Counted from the stretch's first letter, positions 33,623-42,502 are shown. The stretch is 64,000 nucleotides of DNA from Sphingomonas_R sp036387535 (GCF_036387535.1 NZ_DASVTO010000133.1:1-64000), one strand, 5' to 3'. Numbers and translations: made by a program. Notes: a model not told the origin generated them from the letters alone.

Positions 33623-34586
33623 TCCGGTGCTCGCTCCCGATGGCGGTAGGGGAGCGGCGGGCGCGCGCATGACAGGCCCGCGAACCGGACGGGGAGCGGG
33701 CGCACCGACCCGCTCGTCCTCCCGACCGGCAGTTGGCAGGCCGGGGCTGCGCGCGACGCTTCGGGGCTATGGTCCCGCGTTCTGGGCCAAGGCGCTGCTG
33801 CTCTCCTTCGTGTTGACCATCGTCCTGGCCTATGCCGCGCCGTTGTTGGCGCAGACGGGCGCACCCGTGCCGCCGGGCACCGGCCTGACGGCGGGAGCGG
33901 CGCAGACCGGCGCGCTGGACCGCGCGATGGGCACGATCGCCGGCAATGGCCGGCCATTGTCGCTTTCGCTGCAGATCCTGGTCCTGATGAGCCTGTTGAC
34001 GGTCCTGCCGTCGCTGGTGCTGATGATGACCAGTTTCACCCGGATCATCATCGTGCTGTCGATCCTGCGGCAGGCGCTGGGACTGTCGCAGACGCCGCCC
34101 AACCAGGTGCTGGTCGGGCTGGCGCTGTTCCTGTCGCTGTTCGTGATGCGGCCGGCGGTGGATGCGATCAATGCCAATGCGTTTCGCCCCTATGGCGCCG
34201 GACAGATCGGGATCGAGGAAGCGGTCAACCGATCCGCGACCGTGCTGCACGGATTCATGGAGAAGCAGGTCCGCCAGACCGACCTGAAGCTGTTCGCGGA
34301 ACTCGCCAAGACGCCGCCATTCGCCAAGGCGAGCGACATCCCGTTTTCGATCCTGTTGCCCGCGTTCGTGACGTCGGAGCTGAAGACCGCATTCCAGATC
34401 GGATTCCTGATCTTCCTGCCGTTCCTGGTGATCGACCTGGTGGTGGCATCGACGCTGATGGCGCTGGGCATGATGATGCTGTCGCCCTCGATCATCTCGA
34501 TGCCGTTCAAGCTGTTGCTGTTCGTGATGGTCGACGGCTGGGCGCTGACGATGGGATCGTTGGCCGCCTCGTTCGGAACAGGGTGA
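33609..34586 (+). CDS. fliP: FliP export-gate membrane protein
   Basis: This 325-residue protein has the typical FliP core (LVLMSLLTVLPSLVLMMTSFTRIIIVLSILRQALG, QTPPNQVLVGLALFLSLFVM, FQIGFLIFLPFLVIDLVVASTLMALGMMMLSP). FliP forms the export pore with FliQ and FliR. About 55 Arg/Pro/Gly-rich residues precede the first hydrophobic segment (LLSFVLTIVLAYAAPLLAQ), which is longer than usual; a start at 33669 would shorten the extension. True start uncertain. Confidence 0.93.
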   Translation: MRMHDPVLAPDGGRGAAGARMTGPRTGRGAGAPTRSSSRPAVGRPGLRATLRGYGPAFWAKALLLSFVLTIVLAYAAPLLAQTGAPVPPGTGLTAGAAQTGALDRAMGTIAGNGRPLSLSLQILVLMSLLTVLPSLVLMMTSFTRIIIVLSILRQALGLSQTPPNQVLVGLALFLSLFVMRPAVDAINANAFRPYGAGQIGIEEAVNRSATVLHGFMEKQVRQTDLKLFAELAKTPPFAKASDIPFSILLPAFVTSELKTAFQIGFLIFLPFLVIDLVVASTLMALGMMMLSPSIISMPFKLLLFVMVDGWALTMGSLAASFGTG

Positions 34587-34596
34587 GGGGCGGGAC

Positions 34597-34866
34597 ATGG
34601 ACTCCGACTATTTCGTCGGCGTAGCCCAACAGGCGCTATGGGTCGTCGCGCTGGCGACCGTGCCGGTGCTGATCCCCGCGTTGGTGGTCGGCATCATCCT
34701 GGGCATGGTGCAGGCGGCGACGTCGATCCAGGAACAGACGTTGACCTTCGTCCCCAAGCTGATCGTGATCGGGATCTGCCTGGCGCTGTTCGGTGGATCG
34801 ATGCTGGTGCTGATCGCCGATTTCACGCGCGACATGTTCGCGCGTATCCCGGAATTGATGCAGTGA
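34597..34866 (+). CDS. fliQ: FliQ export-gate membrane protein
   Basis: This 89-residue protein has two membrane helices (VVALATVPVLIPALVVGIILGMVQAAT and FVPKLIVIGICLALFGGSMLVLI) with the motif QAATSIQEQTLTFVPK between them, the signature of FliQ. It lies ten bases after fliP and overlaps fliR by four bases. Confidence 0.95.
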   Translation: MDSDYFVGVAQQALWVVALATVPVLIPALVVGIILGMVQAATSIQEQTLTFVPKLIVIGICLALFGGSMLVLIADFTRDMFARIPELMQ

Positions 34867-35648
34867 TCCCAACTGGTTTCGCCGGTGTCGAAACCCAGCT
34901 CTGGATCTGGATGCTGGCGATGATCCGGCCGGGTGCGGCGTTTCTGGCGGCGCCGATCTTCGGCGCGGCGCATGTTCCGGTGCAGGTGCGGCTGATCATC
35001 AGCCTGGCCGTGGGGATCCCCGCGGTGTCGGTGGTGCCGTTCGCGCTGCCGCCGGAAGGGTTTGCCAGCATCGCCGGGTTCGCGCTGGTCGCGGGCGAGA
35101 TCCTGGCCGGGCTCGCGCTGGGCTTTGCGGTCCAGATCGGGTTTTCGTCCGCCTTGCTGGCGGGAGAGACGATGGGCAATGCGATGGGGCTGGGCTTTGC
35201 CAGCATGCTCGACCCGATGTCGGGCCAGCAGAGCCAGGCGATCGGGCAGTTTCTGACGGTGCTCGGTACCTTCCTGTTCCTCGCGATGGGTGGGCACCTG
35301 CTGCTCGCGATGATCGTGTTCGACAGTTACAAGGCGTTGCCGCCGGGGCAGGCGTGGCTGACCGCCGACGCGTTGCGCGGGCTGGTGCGGTTCGGCGGCA
35401 CGATCTTTGCCGCGGGCATGGTGATCGCGTTGCCGGTCGGGTTCGCGGTGGTGCTGGTGCAGCTGGTGATGGGCATGCTGGCGCGATCCGCGCCGGCGCT
35501 GAACCTGTTTTCGGTGGGTTTGCCCGCGGCGCTGCTGGCCGGGCTGATCCTGATGGCGTTTGCGGCGCCGTCCCTGGCGGAGGCGATCACGCGATCGATG
35601 ACGGCGGGGCTGGAATATGCGCGGACATTGTCCGCGGGTGGCAGCTGA
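34863..35648 (+). CDS. fliR: FliR export-gate membrane protein
   Basis: This 261-residue polytopic protein starts at a GTG overlapping the fliQ stop (GTGA). It contains the FliR core (MIRPGAAFLAAPIFGAAHVPVQVRLIISLAVG, GFASMLDPMSGQQSQAIGQFLTVLGTFLFLAMGGHLLL, ALPVGFAVVLVQLVMGMLARSAPALNLFSVGLPAALLAGL). A longer in-frame reading runs back into fliQ and is not supported. It precedes flhB by three bases. Confidence 0.94.
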   Translation: MIPTGFAGVETQLWIWMLAMIRPGAAFLAAPIFGAAHVPVQVRLIISLAVGIPAVSVVPFALPPEGFASIAGFALVAGEILAGLALGFAVQIGFSSALLAGETMGNAMGLGFASMLDPMSGQQSQAIGQFLTVLGTFLFLAMGGHLLLAMIVFDSYKALPPGQAWLTADALRGLVRFGGTIFAAGMVIALPVGFAVVLVQLVMGMLARSAPALNLFSVGLPAALLAGLILMAFAAPSLAEAITRSMTAGLEYARTLSAGGS

Positions 35649-35651
35649 GCG

Positions 35652-36791
35652 ATGGCCGACACGCCCGACCGCGACGAGAAGACAGAGGCCCCGACCGGCA
35701 AGCGCCTGCGCGATTCGATCGAGCAGGGCGATGTCCTGCAATCCAAGGAACTGGCCACCGCGATCAGCGTGCTGACCGGTGCGCTGTGGTTGATGGTTGC
35801 GGGTCCGTGGATGCTGTCGGCGTTGAGCGACATGCTGGTCGCGGGTCTCAGTTTCGGCCGGGATGACATTGTCGGGTTCGACCCGACGATCGTGATCCAG
35901 CATCAGATCGGCGGCGTCATCGTTCCGCTGTTCTCGTTGTTGTTCCTGATGATGGTGACCGCGGTCGCCACGCCGGCGGTGCTCGGATCGCTGGGTTTTC
36001 GCTGGAGCGCGCTGGGGTTCAAGGCGTCCAAATTGAACCCGCTGGCCGGGATCAAGCGGATCTTCGGGCCGCAGGGCCTGATGGAACTGGTCAAGTCGCT
36101 GGTCAAGGTGATCGTGCTGGGCGGAGTCGGCTGGTGGCTGTTGTCGGGCGAGATCGCGAACATCACCGCCTATGGCAATGCCGACATCGGCACCGCGATC
36201 CGCGCCGTCGGCAAGACGTTCGTCCATGCCTTCCTCATCATGGCGCTGGGCCTGCTGCTGATCGCCGGCGTCGACCTGCCGGCGCAGATCATGCAGCGCG
36301 CGGCGCGGCTGCGCATGACCAAGCAGGAAGTGAAGGACGAACACAAGCAGAGCGAGGGCAGCCCGGAGGTGAAGGGCCAGATCCGCCGGCGCCAGGCCGA
36401 GGTGCTGCGCGGATCGGTGCGGGTGGCGGTGACCGAGGCGACGGTGGTGCTGACCAACCCCACGCATTTCGCCGTTGCGCTGCGCTATCGTCCGGGGGTG
36501 GATTCGGTGCCGACCGTCATGGCGAAGGGCCGGGGCGCGACGGCAGCGGCGATCCGCGATTTCGCCAAGGAGATGAAGGTCCCGCTGCTCAGCTATCCCC
36601 AGCTGACGCGTTCGCTGTATTTCACCACGCGGCAGGGGCAGGAGATCCGCGAGGACCTGTTCCTGGCGGTCGCGTCCGTGCTGGCATTCGTGTTCCGGCT
36701 GGACCAGGCGATGGCGGACGGCGTGCCGCAGCCGGTGGTCGATGTGCCGGTCGAGCTGCGGTATGACGAGGAAGGCCGTCGCGGCGCCTGA
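35652..36791 (+). CDS. flhB: FlhB export specificity switch protein
   Basis: This 379-residue protein has four membrane helices and a cytoplasmic domain with the autocleavage site NPTH (TVVLTNPTHFAVALRYRPG). N-terminal motif EKTEAPTGKRLRDSIEQGDVLQSKEL is the FlhB start. Self-cleavage at NPTH, with FliK, changes export from hook to filament substrates. It is the last gene of the large fliE-flhB run; a promoter for fliD follows. Confidence 0.96.
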   Translation: MADTPDRDEKTEAPTGKRLRDSIEQGDVLQSKELATAISVLTGALWLMVAGPWMLSALSDMLVAGLSFGRDDIVGFDPTIVIQHQIGGVIVPLFSLLFLMMVTAVATPAVLGSLGFRWSALGFKASKLNPLAGIKRIFGPQGLMELVKSLVKVIVLGGVGWWLLSGEIANITAYGNADIGTAIRAVGKTFVHAFLIMALGLLLIAGVDLPAQIMQRAARLRMTKQEVKDEHKQSEGSPEVKGQIRRRQAEVLRGSVRVAVTEATVVLTNPTHFAVALRYRPGVDSVPTVMAKGRGATAAAIRDFAKEMKVPLLSYPQLTRSLYFTTRQGQEIREDLFLAVASVLAFVFRLDQAMADGVPQPVVDVPVELRYDEEGRRGA

Positions 36792-36820
36792 TCCCTGCCG
36801 CCGGGCCGGGCCGTGCAAAA

Positions 36821-36836
36821 AAATGCTTAAGCATTT
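36821..36836. promoter_or_regulatory. Perfect 16-base palindrome in the fliD promoter region
   Basis: AAATGCTTAAGCATTT is exactly self-complementary. It overlaps the -35 box of the proposed fliD sigma-28 promoter, so it may be an operator or, as an RNA hairpin, the 3' end of the flhB transcript. Confidence 0.45.
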
Positions 36837-36853
36837 CCGGTGTAAGCCGTTCT
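36827..36853 (+). promoter_or_regulatory. Possible sigma-28 promoter of fliD-fliS
   Basis: TTAAGCAT, an 11-base spacer and GCCGTTCT share spacing and the GCCGTT core with the promoters at 22605-22631 and 22668-22694, but the -35 box is weak. It lies 26 bases before the fliD GTG. Confidence 0.5.
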
Positions 36854-36878
36854 CCGATTAGCGAAGGGGAATGCAGCC

Positions 36879-38486
36879 GTGGCATCAATTTCAACGAGCC
36901 TGGGACTTGGGTCCGGCATCGACACCACCCAGCTGGTGACCGACCTGGCCGCCGCATCGCGGGCGCCGAAGGAGCAGCGGATCGCCGCCAAGGAAACCGC
37001 GAACAAGGCGCAGGTTTCCGCGCTGGCGGATGCCGCAAGCGGGCTTGCCAATTTCGATACGGCGCTGACCACGCTGATCAGCGGCGGGACGCTGGCGACC
37101 CAGCCGACCACCAGCAATGCCACGATGGTGACGGCAACGGCGCTGACGGGCGCGCGGCTGACCGGGCTTTCGGCGCAGATCGAGATCAAGGCACTGGCCA
37201 TGGGCCAGAACCTGACGTCCAAGATCGCCGTGGGTCGCGACGTGGCGTTCGGTGCCGGAAGCTTCACCATCACCAAGGGTGGCGAGGCGAAGCCGATCAC
37301 GATCAACGCCGACGATTCGTCGCTGGCCGGCATCGCGCGGGCGATCAACGCGGCCGGGGCCGGGGTGACCGCCAGCGTGGTGACGCAGGGCGCGAATGCG
37401 CGGCTGGTGCTGAAGGGCGCAACCGGGGCGGAGAACGGCTTCACGGTGCAGGCGAGCGGTGCGTTTGCCGACCTGGCCTATGACGGCACCGACGCGCTGG
37501 GCATGAAATCCACTCAGACAGCGCAGGATGCCGTTGTGGTGATCGACAGCATCGAAGCCACGCGTTCCACCAACAGCATTGCCGACCTGATCCCGGGCGT
37601 TCAGCTGGAACTGAAAAAGGTCACGGGGACGGACGGCGTCGCGATCGGCGCGGCGCCGCCGACCGATGCGATCCGCACCGCCATCCAGGATTTTGCCGGT
37701 GCCTTCAACGAGCTGAAGAAGTCATTGGACGAACTGACATCGAACGGGTTCGGCGGCACCACCAAGGGGCCGTTGTACGGCGACATCGGCGTTGCCGAGA
37801 TGCGGCGCCAGCTTGCACGGCTGACGTCGACCACGCTGAGTTCCGGCGGCAGCCCGTCCACATTGACGGAACTGGGCGTGAAGACCGAGCGCGACGGATC
37901 GCTGAGCGTCGATACGAAGGTGTTGGACAAGATGCTGTCCGAACGGCTGGAGAATGTCGAAGGTCTGTTCAACCCGACCCAGCGCAGTTCGACCCCGCTG
38001 TTGCAGATCACCAGCGAAATGGGGAAGACGAAGCCCGGCACCTACAAGATCACCGACATCGAAGCCGGGCCACCGGCAAAGGCGATGATCAATGGCAAAA
38101 AGGCGGTTTCGATTGCCGGGACCTTGTCCGCATCTGGTGTGACCGAGGCAGCGGGACTGTCCTTCACCGTCAAGCCGGGGATCACCAGCGCCACGATCAC
38201 CGTCGATTCGGGAATTGGCGGTGCCTTGTCCGAAATCCGGAAGATGCTGACGAAGGACGTCGAGAACGAAGATGAAGATGGTCCGCTGACCCGCGCCCGT
38301 GATTTCTACAAGAAGCGTTCGGAGCGGCTGACCGTCGACCGCAAGCGGATGGAGACGCAGGAAGACGCCTACAAGGCGAAGCTGACCAAGAGCTTCACCG
38401 GCATGGAGAAGCGCGTGACCGCGCTGAACGCCACCAAGGCGTATCTGACGCAGCAGATCGACCAGTGGAATAACAGCAACAATTGA
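36879..38486 (+). CDS. fliD: FliD filament cap protein
   Basis: This 535-residue protein has the FliD N-terminus (ISTSLGLGSGIDTTQLVTDLAAASRAPKEQRI) and the C-terminal coiled-coil part (RARDFYKKRSERLTVDRKRMETQEDAYKAKLTKSFTGMEKRVTALNATKAYLTQQIDQW). It caps the growing filament and inserts flagellin. It starts at GTG with AGGGG nine bases upstream. fliS follows after 49 bases. Confidence 0.95.
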   Translation: MASISTSLGLGSGIDTTQLVTDLAAASRAPKEQRIAAKETANKAQVSALADAASGLANFDTALTTLISGGTLATQPTTSNATMVTATALTGARLTGLSAQIEIKALAMGQNLTSKIAVGRDVAFGAGSFTITKGGEAKPITINADDSSLAGIARAINAAGAGVTASVVTQGANARLVLKGATGAENGFTVQASGAFADLAYDGTDALGMKSTQTAQDAVVVIDSIEATRSTNSIADLIPGVQLELKKVTGTDGVAIGAAPPTDAIRTAIQDFAGAFNELKKSLDELTSNGFGGTTKGPLYGDIGVAEMRRQLARLTSTTLSSGGSPSTLTELGVKTERDGSLSVDTKVLDKMLSERLENVEGLFNPTQRSSTPLLQITSEMGKTKPGTYKITDIEAGPPAKAMINGKKAVSIAGTLSASGVTEAAGLSFTVKPGITSATITVDSGIGGALSEIRKMLTKDVENEDEDGPLTRARDFYKKRSERLTVDRKRMETQEDAYKAKLTKSFTGMEKRVTALNATKAYLTQQIDQWNNSNN

Positions 38487-38535
38487 TCCCGGCCGCCGTG
38501 CCGCGGCCATACCCCAATAGGCAGGACAGAGCGAC

Positions 38536-38949
38536 ATGTACGCACCCGCACGCAAGCCTGGTAATATCGGCCAGCAGTATCGCAACATCGACCTGACGTC
38601 GAAGATCGAGGGCGCGTCGCCGCACCGGCTGATCGGCATCCTGTATGAAGAATTGATCCTGTCGATGGCGACGTTGAAGACGGCGCTGCGCCGCAACGAG
38701 TTGCTGCGCGTGAACGAATGCGCGGCGCGCGCGCAATCGATCGTGCAGGCGCTGGAAGTCAGCCTGGATTTCAAGGGCGGCGGGGAGATCGCGCGCGCAC
38801 TGGCGCTGGTCTATCGCGAATCCGACCGGCTGATCGCGCAGTCATGCCGGCAGCGTGCGCTGGAACCGCTGGAAAGCGCTATCACGATGATCGACGAGAT
38901 TGCCGAAGCCTGGAACCGGATCGGCAATACCAACAGCGAAGCGGCCTGA
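38536..38949 (+). CDS. fliS: FliS flagellin chaperone
   Basis: This 137-residue helical protein (YRNIDLTSKIEGASPHRLIGILYEELILSMATLKTALRRNE, ALALVYRESDRLIAQSC) is FliS, which keeps flagellin unfolded for export. AGGACAG precedes the ATG. It is the last flagellar gene of the locus and converges with the CarF-like gene after six bases. Confidence 0.93.
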   Translation: MYAPARKPGNIGQQYRNIDLTSKIEGASPHRLIGILYEELILSMATLKTALRRNELLRVNECAARAQSIVQALEVSLDFKGGGEIARALALVYRESDRLIAQSCRQRALEPLESAITMIDEIAEAWNRIGNTNSEAA

Positions 38950-38955
38950 CGCGGT

Positions 38956-39681
38956 TCAGACAGAGAGCCCCTGGCCGCTGCGTTCCGGTTCCAGCCCTTC
39001 GGGCCGGAGCCGCCCGCGGCGAAGCAGATGGGCGAACACACGGTTGAGGAGCGGATTGGACCAGCCATTGTTGGTGCTGAAATCCTGCCGCAGGGTCGCG
39101 TGATGATGGGCGTGATCGGCAGGCGTCATCAGCAGGCCGACACGGCGTAGCGCGCGGACGATCCAGGGCACGTCGGCCCGGTGCAGCGAGCCGTGGAAAT
39201 ATTGTGCGAAGGTGGTCCCGACCAGAAAGGTGACCGCCGTCGCAATCAGCCCGGCCGGCAGCGGCAGCAGCAGGCAGGCCAGATTGAGCAGCAGCGATAC
39301 CGGCAATGTGCCGAACAGCACCGACGACCCGATCAGCCGCACGATATCCCGCCGGCCGAGCGCGTCGGGTCGCGGATGATGATTCTTGAAATCGAACACC
39401 AGCCGTTCGAATGGCCCAAGCTTCGCAAAGGTCGCGTCGCGGATTGCGATATACTCGGCGGATTCGCGTGAGCCTTCGTAGAAATAGAGCGTGTCGAGCC
39501 CGATGCCGGTGCGGCACGGCTTGTAATCCATATACATGTGGACCGCGCCCGACATCAGATCCGCCAGATACCAGCCGAGCAGTGCGCCGGGCACGATCCA
39601 CCAGTCCGCCGCGGCCACCAGAAAGCCGAGGTTGACCACGGCGGAAAGGGCCAGCAGGATCAGGGCAAGGCGGATCGTCAT
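38956..39681 (-). CDS. carF: CarF/TMEM189 (PEDS1)-like lipid desaturase
   Basis: This 241-residue membrane protein carries the pattern of eight histidines of the CarF and plasmanylethanolamine desaturase family: H48 (DLMSGAVHMYMD), H101 and H102 (FKNHHPRPD), H163 and H167 (YFHGSLHR), and H190, H193, H194 (ADHAHHHATLRQDFSTNNGW). Three or four hydrophobic segments surround them. Family members introduce the vinyl-ether double bond of plasmalogens with a di-iron centre. The ATG at 39681 is chosen as the first residue of the hydrophobic start; ribosome site poor. Whether this organism makes ether lipids cannot be told here. Confidence 0.8.
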   Translation of the reverse strand: MTIRLALILLALSAVVNLGFLVAAADWWIVPGALLGWYLADLMSGAVHMYMDYKPCRTGIGLDTLYFYEGSRESAEYIAIRDATFAKLGPFERLVFDFKNHHPRPDALGRRDIVRLIGSSVLFGTLPVSLLLNLACLLLPLPAGLIATAVTFLVGTTFAQYFHGSLHRADVPWIVRALRRVGLLMTPADHAHHHATLRQDFSTNNGWSNPLLNRVFAHLLRRGRLRPEGLEPERSGQGLSV

Positions 39682-39772
39682 GCGCGCGGGTACACTCCAG
39701 CGGTACGGTTGCCGACCTATATGCCCCATCTGGCGCGATTTTGCGAGGGGGCGGTGATCGGAGCGTCGCGTA

Positions 39773-40033
39773 ATGACCCGAGGCATGCACGCAGGATCGC
39801 TGCTGATGGAACGCGATGGCACGGTTTCCGGCATGATCGCAGGCGATGTCGAAATCGCCGCCGGACGGCATGTCCGCGTATCGGGCATGGTCGCCGGTGA
39901 TCTGATCGTGGGGGCCGGGGCGGTCGTGACGGTGACCGGGATGGTCGGCGGGCGGGTGATCGCACCCGACGCGCATGTCGACATACAGGGTATGGTGGCA
40001 GGGCGTGGTGGGATGAAGCGGAGCGACCGGTGA
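39773..40033 (+). CDS. Small bactofilin-like (polymer-forming) protein
   Basis: This 86-residue protein is almost entirely a repeated pattern of SGMIAGDVEIAAG, SGMVAGDLIVGAG, TGMVGGRVIAPDA, QGMVAGR, which reads as a right-handed beta-helix like bactofilin (DUF583). It has only about four turns, far shorter than usual bactofilins, and no membrane tail. The stop overlaps the GTG of the Sir2 gene. Function unknown. Confidence 0.6.
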   Translation: MTRGMHAGSLLMERDGTVSGMIAGDVEIAAGRHVRVSGMVAGDLIVGAGAVVTVTGMVGGRVIAPDAHVDIQGMVAGRGGMKRSDR

Positions 40034-40806
40034 TCCGGACGCCGTCCACCCTGTCCGATGTCGGCAACATCGTCATCCTGACCGGCGCCGGACTGTCCGC
40101 GGAGTCCGGTATTCCCACGTTCCGCACCAAGGGCGCGGTGAGTTATTGGGAGACGCGCGATGCGGATGGGGCGGCGCGGTTTCACCGGGTGGAGGATGTC
40201 TGCACGCCGGAGGCGCTCGCGCGGGATGAGGGGTTGGTGCAGGGATTTTACGATGCGCGGCGGGCGGGGCTGGCGGAGGTGGCGCCGAATGACGCACACC
40301 GCGCACTGGCGCGGCTGGCGGCGGAATGGGATGGCGGGCTGACAATCGTGACGCAGAATGTCGATGACCTGCTGGAACGCGGCGGCGTGCCGGCGGCGGA
40401 GGTGTGGCATATGCATGGGCGGCTGCGATCCGCTTTGTGCCGGGCGTGCGGCGGACGGTTTGCGTGGGAGGGGCCGTTGATCGACGGGCCGCTTTGTCCG
40501 GGGTGTGGGACGGCCGGGGCGTTGCGGCCGGACATCGTGTTCTTCGGCGAGATGCCATACGACATGGAGCGGATCGAGGCGGCGCTGGCGGCAGCGGACC
40601 TGTTCGTATCGATCGGGACATCGGGCGCGGTGTATCCGGCGGCGGGGTTCGTGCAGATGGCGCGGCATCATGGCGCACAGACGCTGGAGCTGAACCTGGA
40701 ACCGTCGGCGGGCAGCGCGATGTTTCACGAGACGCGGCTGGGACGCGCGGGGGTGCTGGTGCCGGCGTGGGTGGACATGGTGCTGGCGGGAGGGGCTTTA
40801 CGCTAA
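40030..40806 (+). CDS. cobB: Sir2-family NAD-dependent protein deacylase
   Basis: This 258-residue protein has the sirtuin motifs GAGLSAESGIPTFR, TQNVDDL and HMHG (catalytic His), plus a zinc site with two CxxC pairs (CRACGG and CPGCG). FYDARR carries the Tyr-x-x-Arg pair that marks class III sirtuins with desuccinylase or demalonylase activity, as in E. coli CobB. It starts at GTG overlapping the bactofilin-like gene by four bases. Confidence 0.92.
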   Translation: MIRTPSTLSDVGNIVILTGAGLSAESGIPTFRTKGAVSYWETRDADGAARFHRVEDVCTPEALARDEGLVQGFYDARRAGLAEVAPNDAHRALARLAAEWDGGLTIVTQNVDDLLERGGVPAAEVWHMHGRLRSALCRACGGRFAWEGPLIDGPLCPGCGTAGALRPDIVFFGEMPYDMERIEAALAAADLFVSIGTSGAVYPAAGFVQMARHHGAQTLELNLEPSAGSAMFHETRLGRAGVLVPAWVDMVLAGGALR

Positions 40807-40855
40807 CGGAAACATGGTGGACAAGGCTCGGCAAGGACGAACCGAGAGGATGACC

Positions 40856-41860
40856 ATGAAAGCCCTGTTGTCGACCGCGCCCGGCGGCCCCGAAACGCTG
40901 GCGCTGGCGGAGATCGACGCGCCGATCGCGCGCGACGGCGAGTTGCTGGTCGAAGTGCGGGCGTGCGGGATCAATTATCCCGACGTGCTGATCATCGAGG
41001 ATCGCTATCAGTTCAAGCCGCAGCGGCCGTTCGCGCCGGGATGCGAGGTGGCAGGCGTCGTCACGGGCATCGGCGCGGGCGTCACCGACTGGGCGATCGG
41101 CGATCGCGTGGTGGCGACGGTGGGGCATGGCGGGCTGGCCGAACAGGTGGCGGTGCCGGCGGCGATGGCGTTCCACCTGCCGCCAGACCGGGATTTCGCG
41201 CAGGGTGCGGCGTTGCTGCTGACCTATGCCACCACCATCCACGCGCTGCTGGATCGCGGGCGTCTGGCAGCGGGGGAGACGTTGCTGGTGCTGGGCGCGG
41301 CCGGCGGGGTCGGGCTGGCGGCGATCGAACTGGGCAAGGCGCAGGATGCGACCGTCGTCGCGGCGGTATCGAGCGAGGAAAAGGCAGCGGCCGCGCGGAA
41401 GGCGGGCGCGGACACGGTGATCGTCTATCCGCGCGCGCCGTTCGACAAGGCGCAGTCGAAGGCGGTGGCGGCGATGTTCAAGGCCGCGGTCGGCCCGAAC
41501 GGCGCCGATGTGATCTATGATCCGGTCGGCGGCGATTATGCGGAACCGGCGCTGCGGTCGATCGCGTGGGCCGGACGCTATCTGGTGGTGGGATTCCCGG
41601 CGGGCATTCCCGCGCTGCCGCTCAACTTGACGCTGTTGAAGAGCTGCGACGTGTGCGGCGTGTTCTGGGGGGCGTTCGCCGCGCGGGAGCCGGCCGCGAA
41701 CCGCGCGCATATCGAAAGGCTGTTCCACCTGTGGGAGACCAAGCGGATCGCGCCGGTGGTCACGGAACGGTTCCCGCTGGCCCGGGGCGGCGACGCGATT
41801 GCCAGGCTGGGCGCGCGCGGGGCGATCGGCAAGCTGGTGGTGGAGATCGGCGGGTCCTGA
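40856..41860 (+). CDS. Zinc-free MDR family quinone oxidoreductase (NADPH)
   Basis: This 334-residue protein is a medium-chain reductase of the quinone oxidoreductase type: N-terminal GroES-like part (VRACGINYPDVLIIEDRYQFKPQRPFAPGCEVAGVV), and a Rossmann part with LGAAGGVGLAAIELGKA. It lacks the structural zinc cysteines of alcohol dehydrogenases. The second ATG (40856) has AGAGG six bases upstream; the first (40850) is too close. Substrate not predictable. Confidence 0.88.
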   Translation: MKALLSTAPGGPETLALAEIDAPIARDGELLVEVRACGINYPDVLIIEDRYQFKPQRPFAPGCEVAGVVTGIGAGVTDWAIGDRVVATVGHGGLAEQVAVPAAMAFHLPPDRDFAQGAALLLTYATTIHALLDRGRLAAGETLLVLGAAGGVGLAAIELGKAQDATVVAAVSSEEKAAAARKAGADTVIVYPRAPFDKAQSKAVAAMFKAAVGPNGADVIYDPVGGDYAEPALRSIAWAGRYLVVGFPAGIPALPLNLTLLKSCDVCGVFWGAFAAREPAANRAHIERLFHLWETKRIAPVVTERFPLARGGDAIARLGARGAIGKLVVEIGGS

Positions 41861-41936
41861 CACGCTAACCGATTGCGTGGGGGCGCGGCTGTCCCTATCC
41901 GTGGGCAGAACGACCGAGCCACCGGGGACCCTGACG

Positions 41937-42260
41937 ATGACCACCTTCGACGACCGCGAGCGCGCTTTCGAAACCGCGTTCGCCCGCGACGATGAGATGC
42001 AGTTCCGCGTGGTGGCACGGCGCAACCGGTTGCTGGGAGAATGGGCCGCGACGCTGATGCGGCTGACGCCGGAGGAAACCGACGCCTATGCCAAGGCGGT
42101 GATCCAGGCGGAGTTCGAGGAGTCGGGCGACGAGGATGTGATCCGCAAGCTGCTGGGCGACCTGACGTCCGCCGGGGTCGAGATGGACGAGGGGCGGGTC
42201 CGCGAGGCGATGAACGAACAGGCGATCGCCGCGCGGCGGCAGCTGATGGAAGCGCAGTAA
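41937..42260 (+). CDS. DUF1476 protein, likely F1F0-ATPase inhibitor zeta subunit
   Basis: The 107-residue protein (TTFDDRERAFETAFARDDEMQFRVVARRNRLLGEW) belongs to DUF1476, whose Paracoccus member is the zeta inhibitor of the F1F0-ATP synthase. The ATG at 41937 is the family start; the longer reading overlaps the reductase gene. Typical of alphaproteobacteria. Followed five bases later by bolA. Confidence 0.88.
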   Translation: MTTFDDRERAFETAFARDDEMQFRVVARRNRLLGEWAATLMRLTPEETDAYAKAVIQAEFEESGDEDVIRKLLGDLTSAGVEMDEGRVREAMNEQAIAARRQLMEAQ

Positions 42261-42265
42261 CCGCG

Positions 42266-42502
42266 ATGGCGATGATGGCGAGCGAGATCGAGGCGATGAT
42301 CGTGGCGGCGATCCCCGACGCGGTGGTGGAGATCACCGATCTGGCGGGGGACGGCGACCATTATGCCGCGACCGTCGTGGCGGAAAGTTTTCGCGGCGTA
42401 TCCCGCGTGGTCCAGCAACGGCGGGTCTATGACGCGCTGGGCGGGCGGATGGGCGGCGTGCTGCATGCGTTGCAACTGAAGACGGGCGTTCCCACCTCCT
42501 GA
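42266..42502 (+). CDS. BolA-family protein
   Basis: This 78-residue protein (IEAMIVAAIPDAVVEITDLAGDGDHYAATVVAESFRGVSRVVQQRRVYDALGG) is a small BolA, with the FxGxSRVxxQRxVYDAL pattern. BolA proteins bind a [2Fe-2S] cluster together with a monothiol glutaredoxin, which is encoded 31 bases downstream. ATGs at 42266, 42272 and 42275 are all possible starts. Confidence 0.9.
   Translation: MAMMASEIEAMIVAAIPDAVVEITDLAGDGDHYAATVVAESFRGVSRVVQQRRVYDALGGRMGGVLHALQLKTGVPTS

Noticed and set aside
34608..36818. 736-codon minus-strand frame across fliQ, fliR and flhB
   Set aside because: Composition (Arg, His, Gln repeats) and position opposite clear export genes show a shadow frame.
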